This document shows, piece after piece, positions 30,920 to 40,451 of a stretch of DNA of 47,889 nucleotides. Position 1 is the first letter of the stretch; each line of letters starts with the position of its first letter. The position numbers and the translations under genes are program-made. The stretch lies in assembly GCA_044350895.1 (NCBI GenBank), contig JBILGT010000006.1, positions 1 through 47,889 of the forward strand, written 5' to 3'. The notes below the pieces were generated by a model, which had not been told where the DNA came from, did no database searches, and saw only the letters and a list, made by a program, of their open reading frames with translations. Source of the stretch: OMIS01 sp044350895 (GTDB taxonomy: Bacteria > Patescibacteriota > Microgenomatia > UBA1400 > PJMF01).

Positions 30920-33900
30920 ATGAAAAATATCGTAGACTTCTCAGCTCTTGGTATCAGAATCGCTTCTCCCGAAGTGATTAAATCATGGTCACATGGTGAG
31001 GTCAAAAAGCCAGAAACCATCAACTACCGTTCTCTGCGTGCAGAAAAAGACGGTTTGTTTGATGAAAAAATCTTTGGACCTACTAAAGACTATGAATGTT
31101 TCTGTGGAAAGTACAAAAGAATCAGATACAAGGGAATCATTTGTGATAAGTGTGGTGTTGAGGTAACTCAATCCAAAGTTCGTCGTGAACGCATGGGACA
31201 CATCTCACTTGCTGCTTCTGTAGCACACATTTGGTACTTTAAAGGTGCTCCTTCAAAGTTGTCACTTTTACTTGATATTTCGCCAAGAAACATCAATTCC
31301 ATCATCTACTTCTCAAAGTACCTCGTACTTGCTGTAGAGCATGATGAAAAGATTAAAAATATCGAGAAACTCGACATCAATCTCGTTGCTGCACGTGATG
31401 AACTCAAAGAAAACATGCAGAAACAGATGGAAGGTGTTAAAGAGCAGCTCGATAAAGATAAAGTTGCCCTCAAAGAAAAAGTCAGTAACAAAGAAACTTT
31501 ACAATTGAAGCTCACAGAGCTTGATCTTAAAGCCAAAAACAAACTGATTGCCCTCAAGAAACAACTTGAAACACAACTTGAGCAAACAGAAGAAATCTTC
31601 AAAGCTTTGAAGGGATTACTCAAAAAAATTAGTAAGAGAACAATCCTTACTGAAGATGAGTATCTCAAGCTTGATGAGTACGATGTTGCTTCTCACCTGC
31701 GAGTCGGCATGGGTGCTGAGAGTTTAATGGAACTCGTGAATGAGCTCGATCTCGACACCGTTGTCGCTTCATTACGCAAAGAAATGACTGAGAGCAAAGG
31801 TGCAAAACGCCTGAAAGCTACCAAACGTCTCCGTGTTGTTGAAGGTGTTCGCAAAGCACAAATCAATCCAAGCTGGATGTTCTTAACAGTGCTTCCAGTT
31901 ATCCCTCCAGATCTTCGCCCAATGGTGCAGCTTTCTGGTGGCCGATTTGCTACTTCAGACTTAAATGACTTATATCGCCGTGTGATCAACCGTAATAACC
32001 GGTTACGTCACCTGATTGAGCTCGGTGCTCCTGAAATTATCTTACGCAACGAAAAGCGTATGTTACAGGAAGCTGTCGACTCATTAATCGATGGTTCACA
32101 AGCAAGTACTGCACGTCGCCGTGTAGCTCGCCGCCCACTCAAATCTCTCTCTGAGATGTTGAAGGGTAAGCAAGGTCGTTTCCGTCAAAACCTGCTCGGT
32201 AAACGTGTCGACTATTCTGGTCGTTCAGTTATCGTCGTTGGTCCAGAACTAAAACTTAACGAGTGTGGTATTCCAAAAGACATGGCGCTTGAAATGTTCA
32301 AGCCATATGTCCTCCGTGAATTAATTGTTCAGGGAATCGCTCCAAACGTTAAAAGTGCTCGTCAACAAATTGAGCGCCGTGAACCAGTTGTCTACGGTAT
32401 TCTCGAGCAAGTTACAACCAATCATCCAGTGATTTTGAACCGTGCACCAACCCTTCATAAGCTTGGTATGCAGTCCTTCTTCCCAATTTTGATTGAAGGA
32501 AATGCTATCCGCTTACACCCTTGTGTTTGTGCTGGTTACAACGCTGACTTTGACGGTGACCAGATGGCTGTGCACGTACCTTTGACCAAAGAAGCACAAG
32601 AAGAGGCTCGTACATTAATGATGTCAAGTCATAACTTACTCAAGCCAGCTAACGGTGAACCTATCACTGTTCCAAATAAAGAGATGGCAATGGGTATTTA
32701 TTACTTAACCTCAATTGATGAGACATTACCTGAAATGACAAGTGTGTTCTCTGATATCTCAGAGGCATACCACGCCTACCAAATTGGTAGAATTTCACAC
32801 CGCCAAGCAATTACGCTTCGCTTCAATGGTGAGAGATTAAAAACTACTATTGGTCGTCTTGAGTTTAACGCTGTCTTACAAGGTAAGAAGTTCATTAACG
32901 AACCAGTCAACGCCAAGAAAATCAAAGAGATCGTCACATTAGCAATCGAAAACTCTACACAAGAAGAGGTCGCTCGCTTAATTGACGCTATCAAAAACTT
33001 AGGTTTCTCAGGTGCTACAGAATCTGGTCTTTCAGTATCAGTTACTGACTGTGCCATGATTCCTGAAAAAGCTGGCTTAGTTGATACAGCAAACAAAAAA
33101 GCCGAAGCAATTCAAGATCAATATCAACGTGGATTTATCTCTGAAGAAGAGCGCAAACGTATGACATTCGATCTCTGGATGAAGACCACTGACGAAGTCG
33201 CAGAAGCAACATGGGATTCTTACCCATCTAACAATGCGGTGAAGGTTCTGATCAGTTCTGGAGGTACTCGTGCTTCTAAAGATCAGGTCAAACAGTTGGC
33301 TGCTATGCGTGGACTCGTTGTTGACCCACTCGGTAACATCGTCGAAATGCCTACCAAGTCAAACTTCCGTGAAGGTCTTACAATTTTCGAATATGTGACT
33401 TCAGCTCGTGGATCACGTAAAGGTTTGACTGACTCAGCTATTAAAACAGCTGACGCAGGATACCTGACACGTCGTCTCTGTGACGTTGCTCATGACTTGA
33501 TCATCAGAATGATGGACTGTGGTAGTGAAGGTGGCATCGATATCGTCAAAGGACATCGCGGCGACGTATTCGCTATCCGTATTACAGGTCGCTATTCAGC
33601 TCAAGATGTGGTCATCGGTGGCAAAACATACATCGAAAAAGGTGGCTTAATCACTCCAGAAATTGCACAAGAAATTGCTGCAGCTGGTGCTGAAACAGTC
33701 CATGTCTGTTCACCACTTACCTGTGAGTCTCCAAAGGGCTTATGTGCCAAGTGTTATGGCTGGGACTTTGCTACTCGCGCTCCAATTGAAATTGGTGTGC
33801 CAGTCGGTATCGTTGCTGCTCAATCAATTGGTGAACCAGGTACACAGCTCACTATGCGTGTGAAGCACTCTGGAGGTATCGTCGGTCTCGACGTGACTCA

Positions 33901-34600
33901 AGGTTTGCCACGTGTTGAGGAACTGTTTGAAGCTCGTAATCCAAAAAATCCAGCAGTCATTGCTGAGATCGGTGGAAAAGTTACACTGCAAGAAGATGGT
34001 ATCGAAATGAATATCATCATCAAAAATGCATCACAACCAGGTGAAGATGTGAAATACACTGTTCACGCTCAAACACCATTAACAGTTGCTGATGGTGACT
34101 TAATCCACGCTGGTCAACAATTAACTGTTGGTTCAGTAAACGTTCGTGAGCTTCTCCAGATCAAAGGCTTGCTCTATGTGCAACAATATGTTGTAGATCA
34201 GATTCAACAAGTTTATGAGTCTCAAGGTATCCAAATCCACGACAAACACTTTGAAGTGATTGTTCGTAAGATGAGTGATAAATTGCAGATCGAAGGAGTA
34301 GGCGACACTGACTTCTTAACCGGTGAAGTAACTGAACGTGGTAAGTTCATGGAACAGAATGATGAAACAATTGCTGCTGGTGGTGAACCTGCTACAGCTA
34401 AAGTTCTCTTCTTGGGAATTACTCGCTCATCACTCTTTACCAGTTCATGGTTATCAGCTGCTTCATTCCAGCACACGAAGAACATCTTAACTGATGCTGC
34501 TTCATCTGGTGCAGTCGATAAGCTTGAAGGTTTGAAGGAAAACGTTATCATTGGACGGTTGATCCCAACTACCAAGGAGCGCGCAGAAATCATAGCCTAA
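30920..34600 (+). CDS. rpoC: RNA polymerase beta-prime subunit
   Basis: The 1226-residue subunit has the N-terminal zinc site (Cys60 and Cys62 in CFCGKY, then CDKCGV), the catalytic Mg2+ site NADFDGDQM (Asp543, Asp545, Asp547), and the second zinc site near 900 (CGSEGG, then CESPKGLCAKC). A Lys/Glu-rich coiled coil of about 100 residues (about 140-235) is inserted after the zinc domain. The C-terminus ends soon after IIGRLIPTTKE, shorter than E. coli. It forms the active centre with RpoB. Confidence 0.98.
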   Translation: MKNIVDFSALGIRIASPEVIKSWSHGEVKKPETINYRSLRAEKDGLFDEKIFGPTKDYECFCGKYKRIRYKGIICDKCGVEVTQSKVRRERMGHISLAASVAHIWYFKGAPSKLSLLLDISPRNINSIIYFSKYLVLAVEHDEKIKNIEKLDINLVAARDELKENMQKQMEGVKEQLDKDKVALKEKVSNKETLQLKLTELDLKAKNKLIALKKQLETQLEQTEEIFKALKGLLKKISKRTILTEDEYLKLDEYDVASHLRVGMGAESLMELVNELDLDTVVASLRKEMTESKGAKRLKATKRLRVVEGVRKAQINPSWMFLTVLPVIPPDLRPMVQLSGGRFATSDLNDLYRRVINRNNRLRHLIELGAPEIILRNEKRMLQEAVDSLIDGSQASTARRRVARRPLKSLSEMLKGKQGRFRQNLLGKRVDYSGRSVIVVGPELKLNECGIPKDMALEMFKPYVLRELIVQGIAPNVKSARQQIERREPVVYGILEQVTTNHPVILNRAPTLHKLGMQSFFPILIEGNAIRLHPCVCAGYNADFDGDQMAVHVPLTKEAQEEARTLMMSSHNLLKPANGEPITVPNKEMAMGIYYLTSIDETLPEMTSVFSDISEAYHAYQIGRISHRQAITLRFNGERLKTTIGRLEFNAVLQGKKFINEPVNAKKIKEIVTLAIENSTQEEVARLIDAIKNLGFSGATESGLSVSVTDCAMIPEKAGLVDTANKKAEAIQDQYQRGFISEEERKRMTFDLWMKTTDEVAEATWDSYPSNNAVKVLISSGGTRASKDQVKQLAAMRGLVVDPLGNIVEMPTKSNFREGLTIFEYVTSARGSRKGLTDSAIKTADAGYLTRRLCDVAHDLIIRMMDCGSEGGIDIVKGHRGDVFAIRITGRYSAQDVVIGGKTYIEKGGLITPEIAQEIAAAGAETVHVCSPLTCESPKGLCAKCYGWDFATRAPIEIGVPVGIVAAQSIGEPGTQLTMRVKHSGGIVGLDVTQGLPRVEELFEARNPKNPAVIAEIGGKVTLQEDGIEMNIIIKNASQPGEDVKYTVHAQTPLTVADGDLIHAGQQLTVGSVNVRELLQIKGLLYVQQYVVDQIQQVYESQGIQIHDKHFEVIVRKMSDKLQIEGVGDTDFLTGEVTERGKFMEQNDETIAAGGEPATAKVLFLGITRSSLFTSSWLSAASFQHTKNILTDAASSGAVDKLEGLKENVIIGRLIPTTKERAEIIA

Positions 34601-34611
34601 AAAAGGCTATG
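34591..34611. repeat. Inverted repeat over the rpoC stop codon
   Basis: CATAGCC (34591-34597) and GGCTATG (34605-34611) with an A-rich 7-nt loop that includes the stop codon. No T-run follows on the plus strand, so a terminator is doubtful; it may protect the 3' end or reduce read-through into rpsL. Confidence 0.45.
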
Positions 34612-34623
34612 CAAAAAAGTAGG

Positions 34624-34644
34624 GGGTATGGTACAATCATACCC
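34624..34644 (+). promoter_or_regulatory. rpsL promoter with its -10 box inside a palindrome
   Basis: GGGTATG and CATACCC are 7-bp arms around a 7-nt centre. TACAAT (34632-34637) spans most of the centre, and TG one base upstream makes an extended -10 (TGGTACAAT). No -35 is evident. AGAAGGAG follows before the ATG at 34666. Confidence 0.55.
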
Positions 34645-34665
34645 TTGTAGAAGGAGAAAATTTGA

Positions 34666-35076
34666 ATGCCAACAATTAATCAATTAATCCGTAAGGGTGG
34701 ACGCCACAGCAATGCTAAGCGTATCAAAGCTACAGCACTCCGCCGTAGTTTCAACTCCATTACGGGTCGGCCAGTAAAAACGATCAATCCACAAAAACGT
34801 GGCGTTTGTACTGTTGTTAAAACAATGACTCCTAAGAAACCTAACTCTGCGTTACGTAAAGTTGCTCGTGTCAGACTTTCCAATAAAATGGAAGTCACTG
34901 CCTACATCATGGGTGAAGGACACTCTCTTGCAGAACACAGTATCGTACTTGTCCGCGGTGGAAGAGTAAAAGACCTTCCAGGTGTGAAGTATCATATTGT
35001 TCGCGGTAAGTTTGACGCAACTGGAGTAGATGGTAGAAAGACAAGTCGTAGTAAATACGGTGTAAAAGCAAAGTAA
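34666..35076 (+). CDS. rpsL: 30S ribosomal protein S12
   Basis: A 136-residue S12 with the decoding-site segments TPKKPNSALRKVARVRL and VRGGRVKDLPGVKYHIVRG intact, including the two lysines and the aspartate that shape the streptomycin site. Nothing suggests streptomycin resistance. The N-terminal part has an insertion of about 14 residues relative to E. coli (the RSFNSITGRPVKTIN region). First gene of the str operon, with its own promoter and a strong ribosome-binding site. Confidence 0.98.
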   Translation: MPTINQLIRKGGRHSNAKRIKATALRRSFNSITGRPVKTINPQKRGVCTVVKTMTPKKPNSALRKVARVRLSNKMEVTAYIMGEGHSLAEHSIVLVRGGRVKDLPGVKYHIVRGKFDATGVDGRKTSRSKYGVKAK

Positions 35077-35093
35077 TTTAAAGATTAAATTTT

Positions 35094-35570
35094 ATGCGAT
35101 CAAAACGTGCACAAATCAGAGATATTAAACCAGATCCAGTATACGGATCTACAAAAGTAAGTAAGTTAATCAACTACGTCATGTACGATGGAAAACGTAC
35201 CGTTGCTGAAAAACAAGTTTACAATGCACTTGAAGAAGTCTCAAAGGTACTCAACAAAAAACCATTAGAAGTGTTTGACGAGGTTGTTAACACCGTCATG
35301 CCATTAATGGAAGTGCGTTCACGCCGTGTTGGTGGAGCTGCATATCAAGTTCCAATGCCAGTGCGTTCACGCCGTGGATTTTCACTTGCTATTAGATGGA
35401 TTATCCAAGAAGCACGCAAACGATCAAGTAAACAATATCATTCCTTCGCTGAAAAATTGAGTGCTGAAATGTTAGATGCCTTACAAAATCAAGGTGGAGC
35501 AATGCAACGCAAAGCTACCTCACACCGCATGGCTGACGCAAATAAGGCATTTGCCCATTTCCGCTGGTAA
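35094..35570 (+). CDS. rpsG: 30S ribosomal protein S7
   Basis: A 158-residue S7 starting at ATG 35094 in an AT-rich gap without a clear ribosome-binding site. The RSRRVGGAAYQVPMPVRSRR segment that binds 16S rRNA and the C-terminal ANKAFAHFRW are conserved. It nucleates assembly of the 30S head. Second gene of the str operon; fusA follows after 51 nt. Confidence 0.97.
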   Translation: MRSKRAQIRDIKPDPVYGSTKVSKLINYVMYDGKRTVAEKQVYNALEEVSKVLNKKPLEVFDEVVNTVMPLMEVRSRRVGGAAYQVPMPVRSRRGFSLAIRWIIQEARKRSSKQYHSFAEKLSAEMLDALQNQGGAMQRKATSHRMADANKAFAHFRW

Positions 35571-35621
35571 AACTTAGTACGATAATATAGTAAATAGCTG
35601 CATATCTGCAGTAAGGTTGTT

Positions 35622-37766
35622 ATGGCACAACAAGTTGTTAAATCCACAGACAGAAATAAAGATCCGCTCACTCGGATTCGTAATATTGGTATTATCGCTC
35701 ATATTGATGCTGGTAAGACTACAACCTCAGAACGTATCTTATTTTTCACTGGAAAAACATACAAAATCGGTGAAGTTCATGAGGGTGCTGCCACAATGGA
35801 CTGGATGGCTCAAGAGCAAGAGCGTGGTATTACCATCGTATCAGCTGCTACAACAACATTTTGGACACCATATTTTGAAGGTCACTTAGACAAATCTCCA
35901 TATCGTTTCAACATTATTGATACTCCAGGACACGTCGACTTTACTGCAGAAGTAGAGCGTTCACTTCGTGTGCTTGACGGTGGTGTAACGGTGCTTGATG
36001 CAAGTGAAGGTGTTCAGTCACAGTCTGAAACTGTATGGCGCCAAGCTGACAAGTACCATGTACCTCGCATTTGTTTTGTCAATAAAATGGATAAACTTGG
36101 GGCAGATTTCAACGCCACAATTGAAGATATCCGTACAAAGTTTGGTGTAAAGCCAGCTGTCATGGTGCTCCCAATGGGTGCTGAAAATGATTTTAAAGGT
36201 GTTATTCAACTACTCGATAGACGCGCACTTATTTGGGAAAATGGTGAAAAAGTCATCGAACCAACAATCTCAGAAATTCCTGATGAATACAAAGAGTTGG
36301 CTGAAGCACAACGTATGGCATTAGTTGAGCAAATTGCTGAAACTGATGACACGATGCTTGAAAAGTTCTTTAGTGGAGAAGAAATTCCTGTTAATGAACT
36401 TAAAGCAGCACTGCGTAAGGCTGTTATTGCCTACAAGCTGGTCCCAATCTTTGCAGGTTCTTCATTAAATAACATGGGTATCCAACCACTGCTCGACGCA
36501 GTTGTTGAATACTTGCCATCTCCAGTAGATATTAATCATATAACTGGTACCAACCCAAAGACTGATGCCGAAGAAGTTCGCCAGCTCGTTCCAGAAGAAA
36601 AACTCAGTATTTTGTCATTCAAAATTCAAACAGACCCACACGTTGGTAAATTGACATACTGTCGCGTGTATTCAGGTGTTCTTTCATCGGGAACATACGT
36701 TTACAACTCTACACGAGATGTCAAAGAACGCGTCGGACGGTTACTGCTCATGCATGCCAATCAGCGTGAAGAAATTGCTGAAGCACGTGCTGGAGAAATC
36801 GTTGCTGTTGTCGGATTAAAAGATACAAAAACAGGTGACACTCTCTGTGACGAAGCCACTCCAATTATTTTGGAAGGTATTAGTTTTGCAGAACCAGTTA
36901 TCTCATTAGCAATTGAACCAAAAACAAAGTCAGACCAAGAAAAGATGGGCGTAGCTTTGCAGAAACTTTCTGAAGAAGATCCTACATTCCGTATCAGCTC
37001 TGATCCAGACACTGGACAGACTATTATTGGAGGTATGGGTGAACTACATCTCGAAATTTTGGTTGATCGTATGAAGCGCGAATTTAGAGTTGATGCAAAC
37101 GTCGGTAAACCTCAAGTTGCTTACCGTGAAACAATTACCAAAGCTGCTGAAGGTGAAGGTAAATATATCAAGCAAAGTGGTGGACGCGGTCAATATGGTC
37201 ATGCTCTCATTAGAGTTGAACCAAAAGATCGAGGTACTGGCTACGAATTTGAAGATGCCGTTAAAGGTGGATCAATTCCACGCGAGTATATTGAGCCTGT
37301 CAATAAAGGTATTAAAGAATCATTGGACCGAGGTTTCTTTGCTGGTTACCCAATGGTTGACGTCAAAGTTACACTGTATGATGGTTCTTACCATGAAGTT
37401 GACTCTAACGAGTTGGCATTCAAAATGGCTGGTTCATTCGCAATGCGTGAAGCAACCAAAGTAGCTGGAATGGTTCTTCTTGAACCAATCATGAAGGTCG
37501 AAGTTTCTACACCTGAACAGTTTATGGGCGATGTCATCGGAGATTTAGGTTCACGACGCGCACAAATTCAGGGTACAACAAGTCGTGGCGCAGCTACTAT
37601 CATTACTGCACTTGTCCCATTGGCAGAGATGCAGGGCTATGTTACAATCTTGAGAAGCATGACCCAAGGACGGGCATCATCTGTGATGTTGCCAAGTCAC
37701 TATGACATTGTTCCACAGAATATCGCTGAAAAGATAAAACTTGAGCGAAAACCTAATGGAGTATAG
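35622..37766 (+). CDS. fusA: Elongation factor G
   Basis: A 714-residue translocation GTPase. The P-loop AHIDAGKTTTSERIL, switch II DTPGHVDF and NKMDK are intact, and domains II-V follow, including GMGELHLEI and SRRAQIQG. The spacer before it holds a TATAGT (35586-35591) that may be an internal promoter and a small CTGCA/TGCAG hairpin. The ribosome-binding site is weak (AAGG). Moves tRNA and mRNA through the ribosome and helps recycling. Confidence 0.98.
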   Translation: MAQQVVKSTDRNKDPLTRIRNIGIIAHIDAGKTTTSERILFFTGKTYKIGEVHEGAATMDWMAQEQERGITIVSAATTTFWTPYFEGHLDKSPYRFNIIDTPGHVDFTAEVERSLRVLDGGVTVLDASEGVQSQSETVWRQADKYHVPRICFVNKMDKLGADFNATIEDIRTKFGVKPAVMVLPMGAENDFKGVIQLLDRRALIWENGEKVIEPTISEIPDEYKELAEAQRMALVEQIAETDDTMLEKFFSGEEIPVNELKAALRKAVIAYKLVPIFAGSSLNNMGIQPLLDAVVEYLPSPVDINHITGTNPKTDAEEVRQLVPEEKLSILSFKIQTDPHVGKLTYCRVYSGVLSSGTYVYNSTRDVKERVGRLLLMHANQREEIAEARAGEIVAVVGLKDTKTGDTLCDEATPIILEGISFAEPVISLAIEPKTKSDQEKMGVALQKLSEEDPTFRISSDPDTGQTIIGGMGELHLEILVDRMKREFRVDANVGKPQVAYRETITKAAEGEGKYIKQSGGRGQYGHALIRVEPKDRGTGYEFEDAVKGGSIPREYIEPVNKGIKESLDRGFFAGYPMVDVKVTLYDGSYHEVDSNELAFKMAGSFAMREATKVAGMVLLEPIMKVEVSTPEQFMGDVIGDLGSRRAQIQGTTSRGAATIITALVPLAEMQGYVTILRSMTQGRASSVMLPSHYDIVPQNIAEKIKLERKPNGV

Positions 37767-37840
37767 TTTCATGGGTAAATGGGTTAGTACAAAGTAGTAA
37801 AGAAATAAAGAAAACTGTCCAAAGTTTATAAGGAGGAAAA

Positions 37841-39037
37841 ATGGCAGACGCACAAAAATTTGTTCGTAACAAGCAACACGTAAATATTGGTACTATCGGT
37901 CACGTTGACCACGGTAAGACCACTCTTTCCGCTGCAATTACAACAACACTTTCAGTAAGATTACCATCACCATTAAACAAAGCTATGGGTTACGGTGATA
38001 TCGATAATGCTCCTGAAGAGGCAGCTCGTGGTGTTACTATTAACATTTCACACTTAGAGTATGAAACAGAAAAGCGTCACTATGCACATATCGACGCTCC
38101 AGGACACGCTGACTATATTAAAAACATGATCACTGGTGCAGCTCAAATGGACGGTGCAATTCTCGTCGTTGCTGCAACTGATGGTCCTATGCCACAAACT
38201 CGTGAGCATATCCTTTTGGCAAAGCAAGTTAACGTTCCTAAGATCGTTGTTGCACTGAACAAGTGTGACATGGTTGATGACGCAGAACTTTTAGATCTCG
38301 TCGAAATGGAAGTCCGTGAGTTGTTAACCAAATATGGTTACAACGGTGACGAAACACCAATTATTCGTGTTTCAGCACTTAAAGCTCTTGAAGGCGATTC
38401 CGCATATCAAGATAAAATCATGGAATTAATGAAGACTGTTGATGCATATATTCCAGATCCAGTTCGTGATCTCGATAAGCCATTCTTAATGCCAGTTGAA
38501 GACGTCTTCTCTATCAAAGGACGTGGAACTGTCGTTACCGGTCGTATCGAATCAGGTGTTGTCAAAGTTGGTGACGAAATTGAAATCGTCGGCTTACATG
38601 ATTCAAAGAAAACAACAGTTACTGGTGTCGAAATGTTCCGTAAAATGCTTGACAGGGGTGAAGCTGGCGATAACGTCGGTATTCTCTTGCGCGGTGTTGA
38701 AAAGGATGACGTTGAGCGTGGACAGGTCTTGGCAAAAACAGGATCAACCACTCCTCATATGGAATTCGAAGCTGAAGTCTATATCTTAACCAAAGAAGAA
38801 GGTGGCCGTCATAAGCCATTCTTCACAGGATACAGACCTCAATTCTATATCCGCACCACTGACGTGACAGGTGAAATCACCTTGCCACAGGGTGTCGAAA
38901 TGGTAATGCCTGGAGACAACGCTAAAATGAGTGTTAAACTCATTCAGCCAGTCGCTATGCATGAGGGATTACGCTTTGCTATCCGTGAAGGTGGACACAC
39001 CATCGGAGCAGGTGCAATTACTAAAGTTATTAAATAA
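37841..39037 (+). CDS. tuf: Elongation factor Tu
   Basis: A 398-residue EF-Tu with GHVDHGKTT, DAPGHADY and NKCD GTP-binding motifs and the conserved C-terminal RFAIREGGHTIGAGAITKV. AAGGAGG precedes the ATG, the strongest ribosome-binding site in this part, in keeping with high expression. It delivers aminoacyl-tRNA to the ribosome. Last gene of the str operon, closed by a strong terminator. Confidence 0.98.
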   Translation: MADAQKFVRNKQHVNIGTIGHVDHGKTTLSAAITTTLSVRLPSPLNKAMGYGDIDNAPEEAARGVTINISHLEYETEKRHYAHIDAPGHADYIKNMITGAAQMDGAILVVAATDGPMPQTREHILLAKQVNVPKIVVALNKCDMVDDAELLDLVEMEVRELLTKYGYNGDETPIIRVSALKALEGDSAYQDKIMELMKTVDAYIPDPVRDLDKPFLMPVEDVFSIKGRGTVVTGRIESGVVKVGDEIEIVGLHDSKKTTVTGVEMFRKMLDRGEAGDNVGILLRGVEKDDVERGQVLAKTGSTTPHMEFEAEVYILTKEEGGRHKPFFTGYRPQFYIRTTDVTGEITLPQGVEMVMPGDNAKMSVKLIQPVAMHEGLRFAIREGGHTIGAGAITKVIK

Positions 39038-39050
39038 TTGAAATTGGGAG

Positions 39051-39090
39051 AATCGCGCCGAGTAGGTACAGAGCCACCGGCGCGATTTTC
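39051..39090 (+). terminator. Strong hairpin terminator after tuf
   Basis: AATCGCGCCG (39051-39060) and CGGCGCGATT (39078-39087) pair over 10 bp with a 17-nt loop, followed by TTCTTC. The stem is unusually GC-rich for this window. It separates the str and S10 operons. Confidence 0.85.
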
Positions 39091-39091
39091 T

Positions 39092-39107
39092 TCTGTCAGA
39101 TGACAGA
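39092..39107. repeat. Short perfect inverted repeat upstream of the S10 promoter
   Basis: TCTGTCA, GA, TGACAGA: 7-bp arms. It lies between the tuf terminator and the S10 promoter, about 45 nt before the -35. It could be an operator; a 2-nt loop makes a hairpin unlikely. Confidence 0.35.
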
Positions 39108-39151
39108 TTGATACAAAAGAAACTTGCCCCCCGTTTCTTGAGAAGACGGTG

Positions 39152-39181
39152 TTTACTTTTAGGGGTGAAGTAGGGTATAAT
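39152..39181 (+). promoter_or_regulatory. Promoter of the S10 operon
   Basis: TTTACT (39152-39157), 18-nt spacer and a perfect TATAAT (39176-39181). The leader to the rpsJ ATG would be about 23 nt. Confidence 0.65.
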
Positions 39182-39210
39182 TCGAATCTTGAAATTCAAA
39201 AAAGAATCAG

Positions 39211-39543
39211 ATGGCAAAACCAAGTACTAAAACACAAAATTCTTACAAAATCAGAGTCAGACTCAAGTCTTATGACCATAGAGTTATAGACGAAGCTAGT
39301 AAGAAGATTTTGGAAACAACACTTTCTACGGGAGCTCAAGTAATTGGTCCAGTACCATTACCAACCCATATTAAGTCCTTTACAGTGCTTGCATCACCTC
39401 ATTCTGATAAGAACGCTCAAGAGCGATACGAAATTAGAACACACAAACGCGTGTTGGATATTATTAATCCAACAAGCAAAACAATTGATTCACTCATGCA
39501 TCTGGAGTTGCCAGCTGGTGTTTCAATTCAGATTAAAATGTAG
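39211..39543 (+). CDS. rpsJ: 30S ribosomal protein S10
   Basis: A 110-residue S10 with IRVRLKSYDHRVIDEASKKI and GPVPLPTHIKSFTV conserved. SPHSDKNAQERYEIRTHKR is the loop that reaches into the ribosome head. The N-terminus is a few residues longer than in E. coli. First gene of the S10 cluster; 102 nt of gene-free sequence follow before rplC. Confidence 0.97.
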   Translation: MAKPSTKTQNSYKIRVRLKSYDHRVIDEASKKILETTLSTGAQVIGPVPLPTHIKSFTVLASPHSDKNAQERYEIRTHKRVLDIINPTSKTIDSLMHLELPAGVSIQIKM

Positions 39544-39645
39544 AGGAGTACAAAAACAATTGATAGCAAAAGGGAGAAAGTAGCGTGGACGTAAAAAGCC
39601 ACTCGAAATACAAACTAGTGCTAGAAAATAGAAGAAAACAGAAGT

Positions 39646-40446
39646 ATGTTAATAGATTTTTTTGCGACCAAAATTGGCATGACGCAAGCCTGGACAAAAA
39701 CCGGCAAACGTTTGGCTGTAACTCGTTGCAAGGCCAATGACTTGTTAGTTGTTACTAGTAACGTGGTTTCTGTTATTGATAAAAATTCCTTGGATCATTC
39801 CTCTGTATCTACTCAAATTCTTGAAGTTGGATATGGTAAGAAAAAATTAAAGAACATGTCAAAGCCATTGCGCGCTAAGCTTGAGAAGAGTGGCGTAACA
39901 ACTGGAGTTAAAAACATGAGAGGCGTACGTATCGGTACAGCTGCTGAACAGACAGAAACATATACTCCTGGACAAACAGTTACTGTTGATACCGTTCTCG
40001 CGATAGGTGATGTTGTTCAAGTCCAAGGTCAAACAAAGGGCCGTGGATTTGCAGGTGCTATGAAGCGTCATGGTTTCCACGGTGGACCTGCTACCCATGG
40101 TCAATCTGACCGTGCTCGTGCTGTAGGTTCTATTGGACAGCGTACAACACCAGGACGTGTCTGGGTTGGTAAAAAGATGCCAGGACACTACGGTGATGTC
40201 TTACAAACAGTTAAGAATCTCGTAGTAGTGCATATTGAACCAACAACCAAAGAAGTCTGGTTGAGTGGTCCAGTTCCAGGAGCAATCTCTGGACAAGTTA
40301 AAATCCGTAAAACAGGTGGTACAAAACAAATCGAGCTTGATTTACAAGCATCTGGAATTAAGCCAGTTGCTGAAGTAACAGTAGCGGCAACAGATGAAGC
40401 AGCTCCAGTAGCTGAAGAATCAGCTGTAACACAGGAACAGGCATAA
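39646..40446 (+). CDS. rplC: 50S ribosomal protein L3
   Basis: A 266-residue L3 with KIGMTQAW at the start and KGRGFAGAMKRHGFHGG, HGQSDRARAVGSIGQ and the peptidyl-transferase-centre loop around RTTPGRVWVGKKMPG. About 55 residues longer than E. coli L3. The extra length is mainly an acidic, Ala/Glu-rich C-terminal tail (after ASGIKPVAEV), similar in style to the tails of RpoB and L22 here. Confidence 0.96.
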   Translation: MLIDFFATKIGMTQAWTKTGKRLAVTRCKANDLLVVTSNVVSVIDKNSLDHSSVSTQILEVGYGKKKLKNMSKPLRAKLEKSGVTTGVKNMRGVRIGTAAEQTETYTPGQTVTVDTVLAIGDVVQVQGQTKGRGFAGAMKRHGFHGGPATHGQSDRARAVGSIGQRTTPGRVWVGKKMPGHYGDVLQTVKNLVVVHIEPTTKEVWLSGPVPGAISGQVKIRKTGGTKQIELDLQASGIKPVAEVTVAATDEAAPVAEESAVTQEQA

Positions 40447-40451
40447 TTATC

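Noticed and set aside
34591..34611. Rho-independent terminator of rpoC
   Set aside because: The stem is followed by CAAAAAAG, not a T-run; it is reported only as an inverted repeat.
34666..35076. Streptomycin-resistance change in S12
   Set aside because: The TPKKPNSALRK and KDLPG segments carry the sensitive-type lysines and proline.
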